Of a stretch of 64,000 bases of DNA, positions 52,990-62,058 are shown one piece after another. Below the pieces are notes generated by a model. It worked only from the letters and a program-made list of their open reading frames with translations. It did no database searches and had not been told where the DNA came from. The number at the start of each line of letters is the position of its first letter. Position 1 is the stretch's first letter. Made by a program: the position numbers and the translations under genes. Source of the DNA: Verrucomicrobiota bacterium (GTDB lineage Bacteria; Verrucomicrobiota; Verrucomicrobiia; Limisphaerales; J093); the NCBI GenBank assembly GCA_016716505.1, contig JADJWF010000011.1, positions 248,001 to 312,000 on the forward strand, read 5' to 3'.

Positions 52990-53922
52990 CTATCGCTCCC
53001 GGGCCACGAACGTCGCGATGATCGGGCGATGGTCGGAGGCGACGCCCCAGTTGGGAACCGCCAAGACGTAGGTTCCCTCGGGCTGCCACTCCCTGGCCAT
53101 GCCCGGACTTACGAGCAGATAGTCAATGCGTTGGTAGCTGTCTTCCCGGCCGTAGTAGTGGGTCCAGGTGATGTTGCGCGGGTCCCAGCGCGGGTTGTCG
53201 CTCGGCGTGTTGTCCCCGTTACGCTCGGCCGGGCGGGTGTCCACCAGGGCGGACCGTCCCTGTCCGAGGATGGTTCGGATGGGAACCGAATCCTTGGTGT
53301 CGTTAAGGTCGCCGCAGACGACGAGATTGGCGTTGGGGTTGCGCCGGAAGACGGCCTCGATCTGTTCGCGCAACAGCCGCGCTTCCTGTTCCCGCATGTC
53401 GGCCTCATTCCCCGAGCCCACCTGCCGCCGGGACTTGAGGTGCGCGGTCATCAGCGTGAAGGTGTATTGGGGATTGACGCGGATATCCACCTCGGCAAAG
53501 CCGCGGCTGACCGAGAAGCGGCGGCCCTGCAGCAGGTAACTGAGGTTGGTGTGCGAACGACGGGCCACGATGGGAAACCGGCTCAGCACACCCACCGAAA
53601 TGTTTGTGTCCCAACCGCTGACGTGTTCGCTGTGCGGGTAGTCGAGGCCCTCGGCCTTGAGCGAAGCGCGCAACTCCGCCAGCGCCGGCGCCAGACCAAT
53701 CTCCTGGACGCAGAGCACGTCCGGGTTGAGCATCCGGATCAACTCACGGTTCTTCGCCCGGGCGGCCGGAGGCTTGGCCTGTCGGGTGCCAACTGTTTCG
53801 AGCAGGTAGTTCTCGAGGTTGTAAGTGGCAACGGTGAACGTGGTGTCGGCGGCATGGCCGCAGGTCCAAATCCACGCGGCGAGGAGCAGCACGACGGAAC
53901 AAGCGCGGTAACGCATGACCAT
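52990..53922 (-). CDS. Secreted endonuclease/exonuclease/phosphatase-family protein
   Basis: 310 residues, signal peptide CSVVLLLAAWIWTCGHAA; a start two codons later (53916) is equally good. EEP motifs: ATYNLENYL (N35), VLCVQEIG (E74), MTAHLKSRR, VVCGDLNDTKDS, and the final ASDHRPIIATF. The family cleaves phosphodiester or phosphomonoester bonds with a metal ion, for example in DNA, sphingomyelin or inositol phosphates. The extracellular location and the window's possible sphingolipid genes are suggestive but not evidence of a sphingomyelinase role. It precedes the exosortase gene on the same strand. Confidence 0.85.
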   Translation of the reverse strand: MVMRYRACSVVLLLAAWIWTCGHAADTTFTVATYNLENYLLETVGTRQAKPPAARAKNRELIRMLNPDVLCVQEIGLAPALAELRASLKAEGLDYPHSEHVSGWDTNISVGVLSRFPIVARRSHTNLSYLLQGRRFSVSRGFAEVDIRVNPQYTFTLMTAHLKSRRQVGSGNEADMREQEARLLREQIEAVFRRNPNANLVVCGDLNDTKDSVPIRTILGQGRSALVDTRPAERNGDNTPSDNPRWDPRNITWTHYYGREDSYQRIDYLLVSPGMAREWQPEGTYVLAVPNWGVASDHRPIIATFVARER

Positions 53923-54000
53923 GATTCAACCGGCTGGCCTGCGGCGCGTCAAAGCCCCCCTCGCGACCCCGCCAAGGACGGGCTGGGCGGTTGCCCCGCG

Positions 54001-54459
54001 TCACCGGTCACGCGCTTCGAGCTGATGCGTCTCGCCGGACCGCCACGGGTGTTCCTGACGGTTGATGACCAGCACCCGGGGCAGGCATTCGATTTCGTTG
54101 CCGAACAAGTCCAAGGTCACCGACCCCGGCAACACCGTGGTGTCCATGAACTTGACCTGACCGAAGGGCACGCGGCCCCGGTCCGCGGGCTGCGTGAAGC
54201 GAACCGTGTTGGTGGCCGGCGGCAGCGCGTGGTTGGGAACGTTCAACTCCAGCCGGACTCCGGAAATGCCGAGGCGCGGCTGGTTCACCTCCACGCGAAC
54301 CGCGTTGCTGCCAGCGACGGCGAAGGTGATCTCCCACGGCCCGCGCCGATGCCGCCACTTCTCCGATGCCCAGAAGCCGACGACGTAACACACCAACACG
54401 ACGACAAAGACGGTCAGCAGATGGCGGCCGATGTGCTCGGATGCGGACGCAGCGTTCAC
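54001..54459 (-). CDS. Single-pass membrane protein of unknown function
   Basis: 152 residues. One N-terminal helix (LLTVFVVVLVCYVVGFWA) followed by a beta-rich periplasmic domain (GPWEITFAVAGSNAVRVEVN, GISGVRLELNVP, VTLDLFGNEIECLPRVLV). No family recognised. It lies between the zinc-ribbon gene and the EEP gene, both on the same strand, and may belong to one transcript leading to the exosortase pair. Confidence 0.65.
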   Translation of the reverse strand: MNAASASEHIGRHLLTVFVVVLVCYVVGFWASEKWRHRRGPWEITFAVAGSNAVRVEVNQPRLGISGVRLELNVPNHALPPATNTVRFTQPADRGRVPFGQVKFMDTTVLPGSVTLDLFGNEIECLPRVLVINRQEHPWRSGETHQLEARDR

Positions 54460-54569
54460 CGCGCGGGAGAGTTCGACCGCGCCGCGCCTCAGTCAAGGTT
54501 GGCCGCCGCCGGCCGCGCGAAAGCGCTGACCGGGAGCCGGGCGGAGCTCCGGCCGTCCGCTTGGCGTGC

Positions 54570-55043
54570 TCAGTGCCGGTAAATGATCTGAACCGCGAAG
54601 TCGGTCAGAATCTTCTGCGTGCCGATGTCAATGTGGGTGTAGGTGAGCGGGGAGATGCTGATGATGTTCTCCTCGCCGACCTTGTTGAGAAAATTGGACA
54701 CGGTTTCTTCGTACCGATCGTGCCCGACCTCGATGCAGTCCGTGTGACGGATGACCCGCATTCGAATCTTCTTGGGCCCCTGGGTGGGTTCATCCTCATC
54801 CTTCGGTTTGCTTTTCTGGATGAGAATCTCCGCCGGGCCATCGCGGACAGGCACGGCAAAGTGATGTTCGACCTTGGCCGCCGCCGAGGTGGCGATGGGA
54901 TTGGTGATATGGATGTTGGTCGCGTCTGGCGCGGGAATTGTGATGGCCCCGTTGCAGGTGGGACAGTGAATCGTCTGGCCGGAGGCGGAGGCGTCCGCCG
55001 CGAGTTGCTGCTTGCAGTGGGAGCAGTGGAACGTGATTTCCAT
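54570..55043 (-). CDS. Zinc-ribbon protein with C-terminal domain of unknown function
   Basis: 157 residues. The N-terminal ribbon has two CxxC pairs: FHCSHCKQQL and IHCPTCNGAI, separated by 16 residues, like other small ribbons that sit in front of variable domains. A short linker with ITNPIATSAAAKVEHHF leads into an alpha/beta domain of ~75 residues (IRMRVIRHTDCIEVGHDRYE, TVSNFLNKVGEENIISI, LTDFAVQIIY). I do not recognise this domain. A possible TTTAAC -10 box lies close to the ATG. Confidence 0.75.
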   Translation of the reverse strand: MEITFHCSHCKQQLAADASASGQTIHCPTCNGAITIPAPDATNIHITNPIATSAAAKVEHHFAVPVRDGPAEILIQKSKPKDEDEPTQGPKKIRMRVIRHTDCIEVGHDRYEETVSNFLNKVGEENIISISPLTYTHIDIGTQKILTDFAVQIIYRH

Positions 55044-55187
55044 ACGCGGTTAAAGCAGGTGGCTGACGGGTCGAAAAGTAGAGGGAGCGATGCCGGGAGG
55101 CGAGCAAAAAAGGTCCGCCTGACGCGCCGGCGGAGCGCCGCGCTTTGGCTTCGCCTCGTCGCCCGGCCGCGCTAACTTGGTGCCCGC

Positions 55188-57026
55188 ATGTCGTCGCATC
55201 CCGGCTTCGGCGCCCACACCGACCCGACCTTTCGCTCGCAACCTCGCCGCACGGGCGAGGTGGTTCGGCGCGTCGCCGTCTATCTCCGTCCGTATCCCTG
55301 GTTGGCGGTAAGCACGGTGGCCTGCGCCATCCTAGCCCTCGGCTTCGGGTTCCTTTATCCCAAGCTCACCAGTGTCCTCATAGACGATGTGATCACCCGG
55401 CGGCAAACGCACTTGCTGGCCCCAGCCGCGGGCGGGTTGTTGCTGGCTTTCCTGCTGCGGGAGGTCTTCAACAGCCTCCGCATCCGGGTCAACAACCGCC
55501 TCGAACAAAACGTCATCTTCGACATGCGCTGCCAGGTCTATGCCCGGCTGCAACGGCTGCCCGTCCAATGGTTCGACCAACGGGCGTCCGGCGACCTGAT
55601 GACCCGTGTGATCGAGGACGTGAACAACGTCGAGCGGCTGCTGATTGACGGGGTGGAGCAGGGCACCGTGGCCCTCCTGAGCATCCTCGGCGCGCTGGTA
55701 TTGATGTTCAGCTACAATCCCACGCTGGCAGGCGTCGCGCTGATTCCCGCGCCCCTGCTGGCGGCCGGCGCCCTGTGGTACACGTTGACCGCGCACAAGC
55801 GTTACCGCCGGCAACGCGAGGCCGCCAGCGCCATGAATGCCCTGCTCATGGACAACCTCCAGGGCATCCGGCAGATCAAGGCGTTCGGCCGCGAGGACCA
55901 CGAGGATCAACGATTTGCCGCGCGCGCGGACGACCTTCGCGAAGGGACCCTGGTGGTGATGCGCGCCTGGGCTTGGTACGGACCGGCCATGCAATTCGTG
56001 GGCGCGCTGGGCATCGGCCTGGTGTTGTGGGTCGGCGGGGCCCAGGTGTTGCGCGGCCAGCTCGAAGTTGGCCAGCTTGTCGCGTTCATGCTCTATGCCG
56101 GCATGTTCTTCTACGAGCCCATCGGCCGGCTGCACGGCTTGAACCAGATGCTGCAATCGGCCCGGGCGGCCGCAGCGCGGGTTTTCGACATCCTCGACGC
56201 GCCACCCGAGCGACCACCGATTGCCAAGGGCTCGTCAGTACCGCCATGGCGGGCGCGCGGCGACGTGGTCTATGAGAACGTTGGCTTCGGCTACGGCTCC
56301 GGCAAAACGGCGCTCAAGCACATCTCGCTCCATGCCCGGCCGGGGGAAATGATCGCGCTCGTGGGCCCCACCGGTGCGGGCAAGTCCACGCTCGTGAGCC
56401 TGCTGCCGGCCTTTTATGAGGCGACGGAGGGACGCATCACGATTGACGGTCGGGATATCCGGGAACTGCCTCTCGACGTCCTACGTGCGCAGATTGCCGT
56501 GGTGAGTCAGGAGGCCTTTCTTTTCAATGGCACGCTGCGCGAAAACATCCTGTTCGGCCGCTTGACCGCCAGCGAGGACGAGCTGGTCGCTGCCGCGCGC
56601 GCCGCGAACTGCCACGATTTCATCACGCGCCTGGCCGATGGGTACGAGTCGCGGGTCGGCGAACGGGGCGTGAAGTTGAGCGTCGGCGAGAAGCAGCGGG
56701 TCAGCATCGCCCGGGCGCTGCTCAAGGACGCGCCCATCCTCATCCTTGATGAAGCCACCGCCAGCGTGGATACGCAGACTGAGCGCCTGATCCAGGAGGC
56801 GCTGGAACGGCTGATGGCCGGCCGCACGAGCTTCGTCATCGCGCATCGTTTGAGCACGATTGTGCGCGCAAACCAGATCCTGGTGTTGCGCGGCGGCGAG
56901 ATCGTTGAGCGGGGCACGCACGAAGAGCTGCTGACGGCGGACGGCCTTTACGCGAGGCTCGCGCGCATTCAGAGCACCGCCACGATCGAAGAAACCTTCG
57001 CGCGGCTGGGCGAGCGGGAGGCGTAA
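55188..57026 (+). CDS. MsbA-type ABC exporter (permease fused to ATPase)
   Basis: 612 residues from ATG 55188. Residues ~25-340 form a six-helix ABC type-1 transmembrane domain (LAVSTVACAILALGFGFLYP, QRLPVQWFDQRASGDLMTR). The ATPase follows: Walker A GPTGAGKST (393-401), signature LSVGEKQRVSIARAL (from about 496, with E for the usual G/Q), Walker B ILILDEATA (about 518), and switch IAHRLST. Half-transporters of this kind work as dimers exporting lipids, lipid A or drugs. The substrate is unknown. A TAACTT hexamer lies 10 bp before the ATG and may be the -10 of a very short leader. The stop is 12 bp from the stop of asd on the other strand. Confidence 0.9.
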   Translation: MSSHPGFGAHTDPTFRSQPRRTGEVVRRVAVYLRPYPWLAVSTVACAILALGFGFLYPKLTSVLIDDVITRRQTHLLAPAAGGLLLAFLLREVFNSLRIRVNNRLEQNVIFDMRCQVYARLQRLPVQWFDQRASGDLMTRVIEDVNNVERLLIDGVEQGTVALLSILGALVLMFSYNPTLAGVALIPAPLLAAGALWYTLTAHKRYRRQREAASAMNALLMDNLQGIRQIKAFGREDHEDQRFAARADDLREGTLVVMRAWAWYGPAMQFVGALGIGLVLWVGGAQVLRGQLEVGQLVAFMLYAGMFFYEPIGRLHGLNQMLQSARAAAARVFDILDAPPERPPIAKGSSVPPWRARGDVVYENVGFGYGSGKTALKHISLHARPGEMIALVGPTGAGKSTLVSLLPAFYEATEGRITIDGRDIRELPLDVLRAQIAVVSQEAFLFNGTLRENILFGRLTASEDELVAAARAANCHDFITRLADGYESRVGERGVKLSVGEKQRVSIARALLKDAPILILDEATASVDTQTERLIQEALERLMAGRTSFVIAHRLSTIVRANQILVLRGGEIVERGTHEELLTADGLYARLARIQSTATIEETFARLGEREA

Positions 57027-57038
57027 CCGCCTGCCCGG

Positions 57039-58046
57039 TCAGAGCTTCAGCAACTCCTCGGCGATCTGGACCGCGTTTAGCGCGGCGCCCTTGAGCAGTT
57101 GGTCGCCGCTGACCCAGAAACAAAGGCCATTGTCGAGGGCGCAATCCTTGCGAATCCGGCCCACGGCGCAGTTGTCCTTCTCCGCCTGGTAGAGCGGCAG
57201 CGGGTACTCGCACTTTGACGGGTTGTCCACGACGTCCAGACCCGGCGCTTTGGCGAGGACCTCGCGCGCCGCCTCGACCGTGACCGGCCGTTCGAACTCG
57301 GCGCTCACCGCAACCGAGTGCGCGCGATACACCGGCACCCGCACACAGGTCACGCTGGCCCGGAAGGCCGGATGATGCATGATCTTCCGCCCTTCGTTCT
57401 CCATCTTCATTTCTTCCTTCGTGTACCCGCTGGGCAGGAAGGAATCCACGTGGGGCAGGACGTTGAAGGCGATCTGGTGGGGATAAACTTCGCGGGTCAC
57501 CGGCTGGCCCTTGACGATCTGGTCCACCTGCCGCTCCAGCTCGGCAATCGCCTTCGCGCCGGTGCCAGACACTGCCTGGTAACTCGAGGCGAAGATGCGC
57601 CGGCAGCCAAAGGCGGCGTGCAGCGGGTACAACGCCATCAACGTGATCGCCGTGGTGCAGTTGGGATTCGCGATGATGCCGCGGTGCCCCCGGATGTCGG
57701 CAGCGTTGATCTCGGGCACCACCAACGGCACGGCGTCGTCCATCCGGAAGGCGCTGGAGTTGTCCACCACCACGCAGCCAGCTTCCGCGGCCACGGGGGC
57801 GAACTCGCGCGAGATGGCACCACCCGCGCTGAAAAGTGCGAGATCAATTCCGGCAAAGCTCTCCTTCGTGAGTTCCGTCACCGCCACGGATGTTCCACGG
57901 AACGTCAGGGTCTTGCCGACCGAGCGGGCCGATGCCAGCAACTTCAGCTTCCCGACCGGGAAATTCCGCCGTTCGAGGGTTTTGATCATCTCGACGCCGA
58001 CGGCACCCGTCGCGCCGACCACCGCCACATGGGGCATCCGATTCAT
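57039..58046 (-). CDS. asd: Aspartate-semialdehyde dehydrogenase
   Basis: 335 residues. Reduces aspartyl phosphate to the semialdehyde for lysine/diaminopimelate, methionine and threonine synthesis in the cytoplasm. Motifs: VAVVGATGAVGVEMI for NADP, VVDNSSAFRMDDAVPLVVPE, and the catalytic C130 in ANPNCTTAITL; the substrate-binding part contains SSYQAVSGTGAKAI and CVRVPVYRAHS. Length fits the family. It stands as a separate unit after a 278-bp gap from the upstream SDR gene. Confidence 0.95.
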   Translation of the reverse strand: MNRMPHVAVVGATGAVGVEMIKTLERRNFPVGKLKLLASARSVGKTLTFRGTSVAVTELTKESFAGIDLALFSAGGAISREFAPVAAEAGCVVVDNSSAFRMDDAVPLVVPEINAADIRGHRGIIANPNCTTAITLMALYPLHAAFGCRRIFASSYQAVSGTGAKAIAELERQVDQIVKGQPVTREVYPHQIAFNVLPHVDSFLPSGYTKEEMKMENEGRKIMHHPAFRASVTCVRVPVYRAHSVAVSAEFERPVTVEAAREVLAKAPGLDVVDNPSKCEYPLPLYQAEKDNCAVGRIRKDCALDNGLCFWVSGDQLLKGAALNAVQIAEELLKL

Positions 58047-58324
58047 AGGCGGAGTTGAGGCTAGTTACCGGCGCCTTCAGTGTCAATCTGCCTAAAGACT
58101 CGTCATGCAAGTATCCGGCAAAGTGATTTTCAACGAGCTGTGGTTAAGATCAGAGGTTGGGACGACTTGCCTTGGCTTCGCCGCTGCGTGTCCCTCGGCA
58201 GGCCTTTCCGGTGACGGGCGGGTTCAGCCCGTTCGGCTATTGGGTGGCTCCCCTCGCACCAGGAGCTAAAGCGGTCGCGCCGGACCGCGGGCTGCGGTCG
58301 CGGATTCAGGCAGGCTGACCGAGG

Positions 58325-59086
58325 CTAGCGCAGCGTCATCACGCCGCCGTCTATGTCGTAAGCGGCGCCGGTGATGAAGCGGGCTTCGTCCGAGCAGAGG
58401 AACGCCGCCAAGGCCGCTACTTCCTCCGGGGTGCCCATGCGACCGACCGGCTGATAGGCCGAGAGTTGCTGGAGCATTTCCGCCTCCCGACCGGGATAGT
58501 TGCGGGCGAGGTAGCCGTCCACGAACGGGGTGTGGATCCGGGCCGGGCAGAGGCAGTTGCAACGGATGCCGGCGGCGACGAAGTCCTTCGCCACGGACAG
58601 AGTCATCGCCAGGACGGCTCCTTTGGTCATCGAGTAAGCGAAGCGCTCGGCCACCCCCAGCCGCGCCGCCACGGAGGCGAGGTTCAAGATCACGCCGCCG
58701 CCCTGGTCGCGCATCCGTGGGACCGCGAGGTGCAGCGCGTGGAAGACGCCTTTCACGTTCACCGCGTAGAGACGATCGAGATCCTCCGGGCTGGTTGTTT
58801 CCACCGTGCCGACGTGGGCGATGCCCGCACAGGTCACCAGCACGTCCACCCGCGGCAGTTTTGCCAAGGCCAGCCGCAGCGCCTCAAGGTCCGTCACGTC
58901 CGCCGGAGCCGCCTCCGCGTGGCCGCCGGCGCGATTGACTTCCACGACCACTGACGCAAGCCCCGCCGTGTCGCGGTCCACGATCCAAACCGAGCCGCCT
59001 TCCCGGGCGAGCCGGCGGGCGATGGCCGCGCCGATGCCGGAGGCGCCACCGGTCACCACGATATGCTTTCCGGAAAAGCGGTTCAT
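58325..59086 (-). CDS. SDR-family oxidoreductase
   Basis: 253 residues. Motifs: TGGASGIG (12-19), D38 region IVDRDTAGL suggesting NAD(H) preference, NVKGVFHA, LNLASVAARLG with S138, and catalytic YSMTK (Y151, K155). The C-terminal VGRMGTPEEVAALAAFLCSD and TGAAYDIDGG are typical of classical SDRs acting on sugars or hydroxy acids. The usual NNAGI reads TCAGI. It is the last gene of the four-gene minus-strand operon (10 bp after the DUF885 gene) that begins with a TIM-barrel isomerase-like protein, hinting at catabolism of a sugar or polyol. Confidence 0.88.
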   Translation of the reverse strand: MNRFSGKHIVVTGGASGIGAAIARRLAREGGSVWIVDRDTAGLASVVVEVNRAGGHAEAAPADVTDLEALRLALAKLPRVDVLVTCAGIAHVGTVETTSPEDLDRLYAVNVKGVFHALHLAVPRMRDQGGGVILNLASVAARLGVAERFAYSMTKGAVLAMTLSVAKDFVAAGIRCNCLCPARIHTPFVDGYLARNYPGREAEMLQQLSAYQPVGRMGTPEEVAALAAFLCSDEARFITGAAYDIDGGVMTLR

Positions 59087-59095
59087 GGCCGCGGG

Positions 59096-60859
59096 TCAGC
59101 GGGGCTCGGTCAGCCGCCGCCGTACCAGTTCGGGAAGGTATTTGACGGGCACCGAGCCGTGGTCGAGCACCGCTTCGTGGAAGCGGCCCAGGTCGAAACG
59201 CTCGCCTGATTCCGACTGCACTGCCTGCCGCAAGCGCACCATGGCCATACGGCCCGCAAAGTAGGTGCTGAGTTGGACGGAGGTCTGCTTCGCCCGGATG
59301 ATTTTGAGGCGGGCCTCCTCGGCGGATTGGAAGCCGTCCTCGGTCAGCAGGCGAACGGCTTCATCATCGGTCATGCGGCCAGCGTGCATACGATGATCGA
59401 GGATCGCGTTGAGGACCGCTCGCAGGTAGAACTTCAGTTGGGTCAGCCGCAACGCGAGGTCGCCGTCGCCGTAGCCCTGATCGAGCATCATTTGCTCCGT
59501 GTACACGGCCCAGCCCTCGATCATTGTGCCGTTTTGGAGGACCCGACGGATGGGGGATCGGGCGCGGTTCGAGTACTCGAGTTGCACGTAGTGCCCCGGA
59601 TAGGCCTCGTGAATCGTGAGGATCTGGAGCATGTGCCGGTTGTACTCTTCGAGCAGACTTTTCACCTGTTCGGCCGACCAGTTGGCGGCGGGCGGGCTGA
59701 CCGCGTAGAAACTGGGCGCCTGCGGTTCCAGGGGCGGAGCGGGATTCAGGTAGGCCACCGAGTTGCCGCGTTGGAATTCCGGCATCTCGATCACGTCGCA
59801 GCGATCCGGTTCAGGCAGCCGCAGGATGTCCGCCATCCGGATGAAGGACTTCACCCGTTCCACAGTCGCGCGGGCGTTATGGACCAGGTCCTCGCCGCGC
59901 CCGTGCTCCTGTGATACCCCGCGCAGCACCCGGCGAATCGTTTCGCGACGACCCGCCGCATCCGCCGGCGGCAACGGCCGGCCGGGCTGGTACTTGGACC
60001 ACAACTGGCGGGCGATCACGTACATGTCGTTCACGACGCGCACTGCCTCGGCTTCGGCGTCCGCCAACACCTCGGCGGCGGTCTGGCCGGTGTCCAGTTC
60101 GAGTTCCAGCTTCCTGGCGAAACGCGCGCGGCCGAGGCGCCAGTGGTCCGTGGCGCGCGGGCGCAACTCCTCATCGAGGAAGCGCTGGTAGTCCTCCAGA
60201 ACGGCGGCCAGCCGTTCGCCGGCGGCCTGAAACCGTGCGCGTTCCGGACCGTCGCCGACGAAATCCAGAATGCCGCCCCGGTAGAAGGCGATCGCACCGC
60301 GGTTCTGCAGAATCGCCGTCTCGAGGACGCTGCGTGGCGGACGGGTGAGGTTGGCCCGCGCGGCCGCCACGACCGCCGGGACTTGCGCCATGCGGGCCAG
60401 GGCATTGGCAAGGTTTTGCTCGCGGGGCAACGTGCTTTGGGTGAGCAGGAGAAAGACGCTGTCACTGATGTATTCGCCGTACAGACGGGGGTCGTCCTGG
60501 TAAGGCCGGGTGTTTTCCGCGAGCCAAAGCGTCTTGCGCAGGTCGTGGCGCCAGATCTCGAAGTCAATCTGCGCGTCGCGGCTCAGCCGGGCGTAATCCA
60601 CGCGGCGCGGCAGGTCCCGCAGGGTCTCGCGCACGACCGCCAGCCAGCGCGCCTGCCCCGCCGGCGAAAGGTCGTCCAGACGGTCATCAAAGCGGCGATC
60701 ACCCAGGCGCGTCGCGTCAAGCGGTCGCAGCGCAAACTGGACTTCAAGCCGTTCGTGGAAGTAGCGGTAGAGCGCGTCGTCCGCATTGCCGGCGCGGAGA
60801 ATGCCGGCGGCGAGACAACCGGTTGCGAGCAGCGCGAGCAGCGAACGTCGAGTGGTCAT
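59096..60859 (-). CDS. Secreted DUF885 metallopeptidase-like protein
   Basis: 587 residues from the ATG at 60857-60859; the longer open frame upstream overlaps bioF and is noise. N-terminal MTTRRSLLALLATGCLAAGI is a Tat- or Sec-like signal. The zinc motif HEAYPGHYVQ (H417, E418, H423) and the downstream glutamate E448 in MIEGWAVYTEQ define DUF885, a large gluzincin-like family. Other family blocks: EMPEFQRGNSVAYLNPAPPL and RMHAGRMTDDEAVRLL. Peptidase or amide-hydrolase activity is likely but the substrate is unknown. It lies 41 bp behind the BioF-like gene. Confidence 0.88.
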   Translation of the reverse strand: MTTRRSLLALLATGCLAAGILRAGNADDALYRYFHERLEVQFALRPLDATRLGDRRFDDRLDDLSPAGQARWLAVVRETLRDLPRRVDYARLSRDAQIDFEIWRHDLRKTLWLAENTRPYQDDPRLYGEYISDSVFLLLTQSTLPREQNLANALARMAQVPAVVAAARANLTRPPRSVLETAILQNRGAIAFYRGGILDFVGDGPERARFQAAGERLAAVLEDYQRFLDEELRPRATDHWRLGRARFARKLELELDTGQTAAEVLADAEAEAVRVVNDMYVIARQLWSKYQPGRPLPPADAAGRRETIRRVLRGVSQEHGRGEDLVHNARATVERVKSFIRMADILRLPEPDRCDVIEMPEFQRGNSVAYLNPAPPLEPQAPSFYAVSPPAANWSAEQVKSLLEEYNRHMLQILTIHEAYPGHYVQLEYSNRARSPIRRVLQNGTMIEGWAVYTEQMMLDQGYGDGDLALRLTQLKFYLRAVLNAILDHRMHAGRMTDDEAVRLLTEDGFQSAEEARLKIIRAKQTSVQLSTYFAGRMAMVRLRQAVQSESGERFDLGRFHEAVLDHGSVPVKYLPELVRRRLTEPR

Positions 60860-60900
60860 GGACGTCGAGTGTCCGGCAGGGGCCCCTCGTTGGCGAGGCT

Positions 60901-62055
60901 TTAGCGCGGCGCGGCCAGCACCGCCACCAAGCGCTCCAAGTGCTCCGGACGATGCTCGCTGGAGATGGCGAAGCGGAAATGCCCGGTAGCGGCCGCGCCC
61001 GGGTAGCGAATGAACGATGGATAAATGCCCGCCGCCCGCAGCCGACGCGCCAACGCTGCCGCAGTCTTCCGCTGCGCCTCCACCGAGATGATCGGGGCCG
61101 GGCCAGGAGTTGTTGGGACGCCGTGTCGGACCAGCGCTGCCTTGACCCAATGAGTGTTGGCGGCGAGCCGACGGCGCCGCGCGGTGTCGGCGCGGACGAT
61201 ACGCAGCGATTTCATGAGCGCGGCAACCAAGGGCAAGGGCAAGGGCGTGCTGCCGGCAAACGTCTGGCTGCGCCCGGCAATCTCGTCCACGGCGGCGGCG
61301 GCACCCAGCACCGCGCCACCAAAGACGCCGAACGCCTTGCTGAAGGTGCAACTTCGGAGCAGTCGCCGGTCTTCGATTCCCAAGTGTTCCGCGGCACCGC
61401 GCTGCCGTGGGCCGAGCACGCCCGCAGCGTGCGCTTCGTCCACCAGAAGCCAGCCGCTGCGGGGCAACATCTCGAGGTACTTCTCCAGCGGCGGAATGAA
61501 ACCGTCCTGGGCGAACACGCCATCCGTTACCACCAACGGTCGAGCGGCGGCCGGCAGCCGCTTTAGCAACGCCCGCAAAGCGTCGGTTGTACCGTGCGGA
61601 AAGCAGAGCAGGGGACGCTCCGCCAACCGGACCCCGGCCGCCAGACAGGGATGCGCGCGCTCGTTCACCAGCGCGTGGGTGAATTGGCCGCGCCAGCCTT
61701 CGATCGCGGTCATCGCGGCCAGGTAGCCGGTCGGGCAGAGGAGGGAACGCTCGACGCCGAAGAAGCGCGCGATGGCCCGCTCGGCAACGGTGTACAGCGG
61801 ATGGTTGCCCGTGGTCACCCGCGAAGCCGCCACGTTGAGTCCGTAGCGCGCCAGGCCTGCGGTCAGCGCCGCCTGGATGCGCGCGTCGCTGGTCAATCGG
61901 AGGTAGTCGCAGCCGCCGAAGTACAGCAGACGCCGCCGGCCCTCCCGGACGAACACCTCGTCCACCGGTTGCAGCCGTGGCCCCGGAAGCAACCGGGAGT
62001 CATCGTCGGGCGGGGTTCCGGGGACGCATCCCGAAGGGCTGGAAGGCCGACTCAC
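60901..62055 (-). CDS. BioF-like 8-amino-7-oxononanoate synthase-family enzyme
   Basis: 384 residues from a GTG start (62053-62055) three bases after the stop of the TIM-barrel gene. Alpha-oxoamine synthase blocks: LLYFGGCDYLRLTSDARIQA, VAASRVTTGNHPLYTVAERA, LVVTDGVFAQDGFIPPLEKY, DEAHAAGVLG and the PLP lysine in SCTFSKAFGVFGGA (around residue 239). The D-E-A-H-x-x-G pattern is closer to BioF than to serine palmitoyltransferase. No biotin genes are adjacent, so an acyltransferase with another product is possible. The missing early HH motif adds uncertainty. Confidence 0.7.
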   Translation of the reverse strand: MSRPSSPSGCVPGTPPDDDSRLLPGPRLQPVDEVFVREGRRRLLYFGGCDYLRLTSDARIQAALTAGLARYGLNVAASRVTTGNHPLYTVAERAIARFFGVERSLLCPTGYLAAMTAIEGWRGQFTHALVNERAHPCLAAGVRLAERPLLCFPHGTTDALRALLKRLPAAARPLVVTDGVFAQDGFIPPLEKYLEMLPRSGWLLVDEAHAAGVLGPRQRGAAEHLGIEDRRLLRSCTFSKAFGVFGGAVLGAAAAVDEIAGRSQTFAGSTPLPLPLVAALMKSLRIVRADTARRRRLAANTHWVKAALVRHGVPTTPGPAPIISVEAQRKTAAALARRLRAAGIYPSFIRYPGAAATGHFRFAISSEHRPEHLERLVAVLAAPR

Positions 62056-62058
62056 GGG

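Noticed and set aside
60860..61351. Upstream extension of the DUF885 gene
   Set aside because: Overlaps the BioF-like gene in another frame; a signal peptide starts at 60859.
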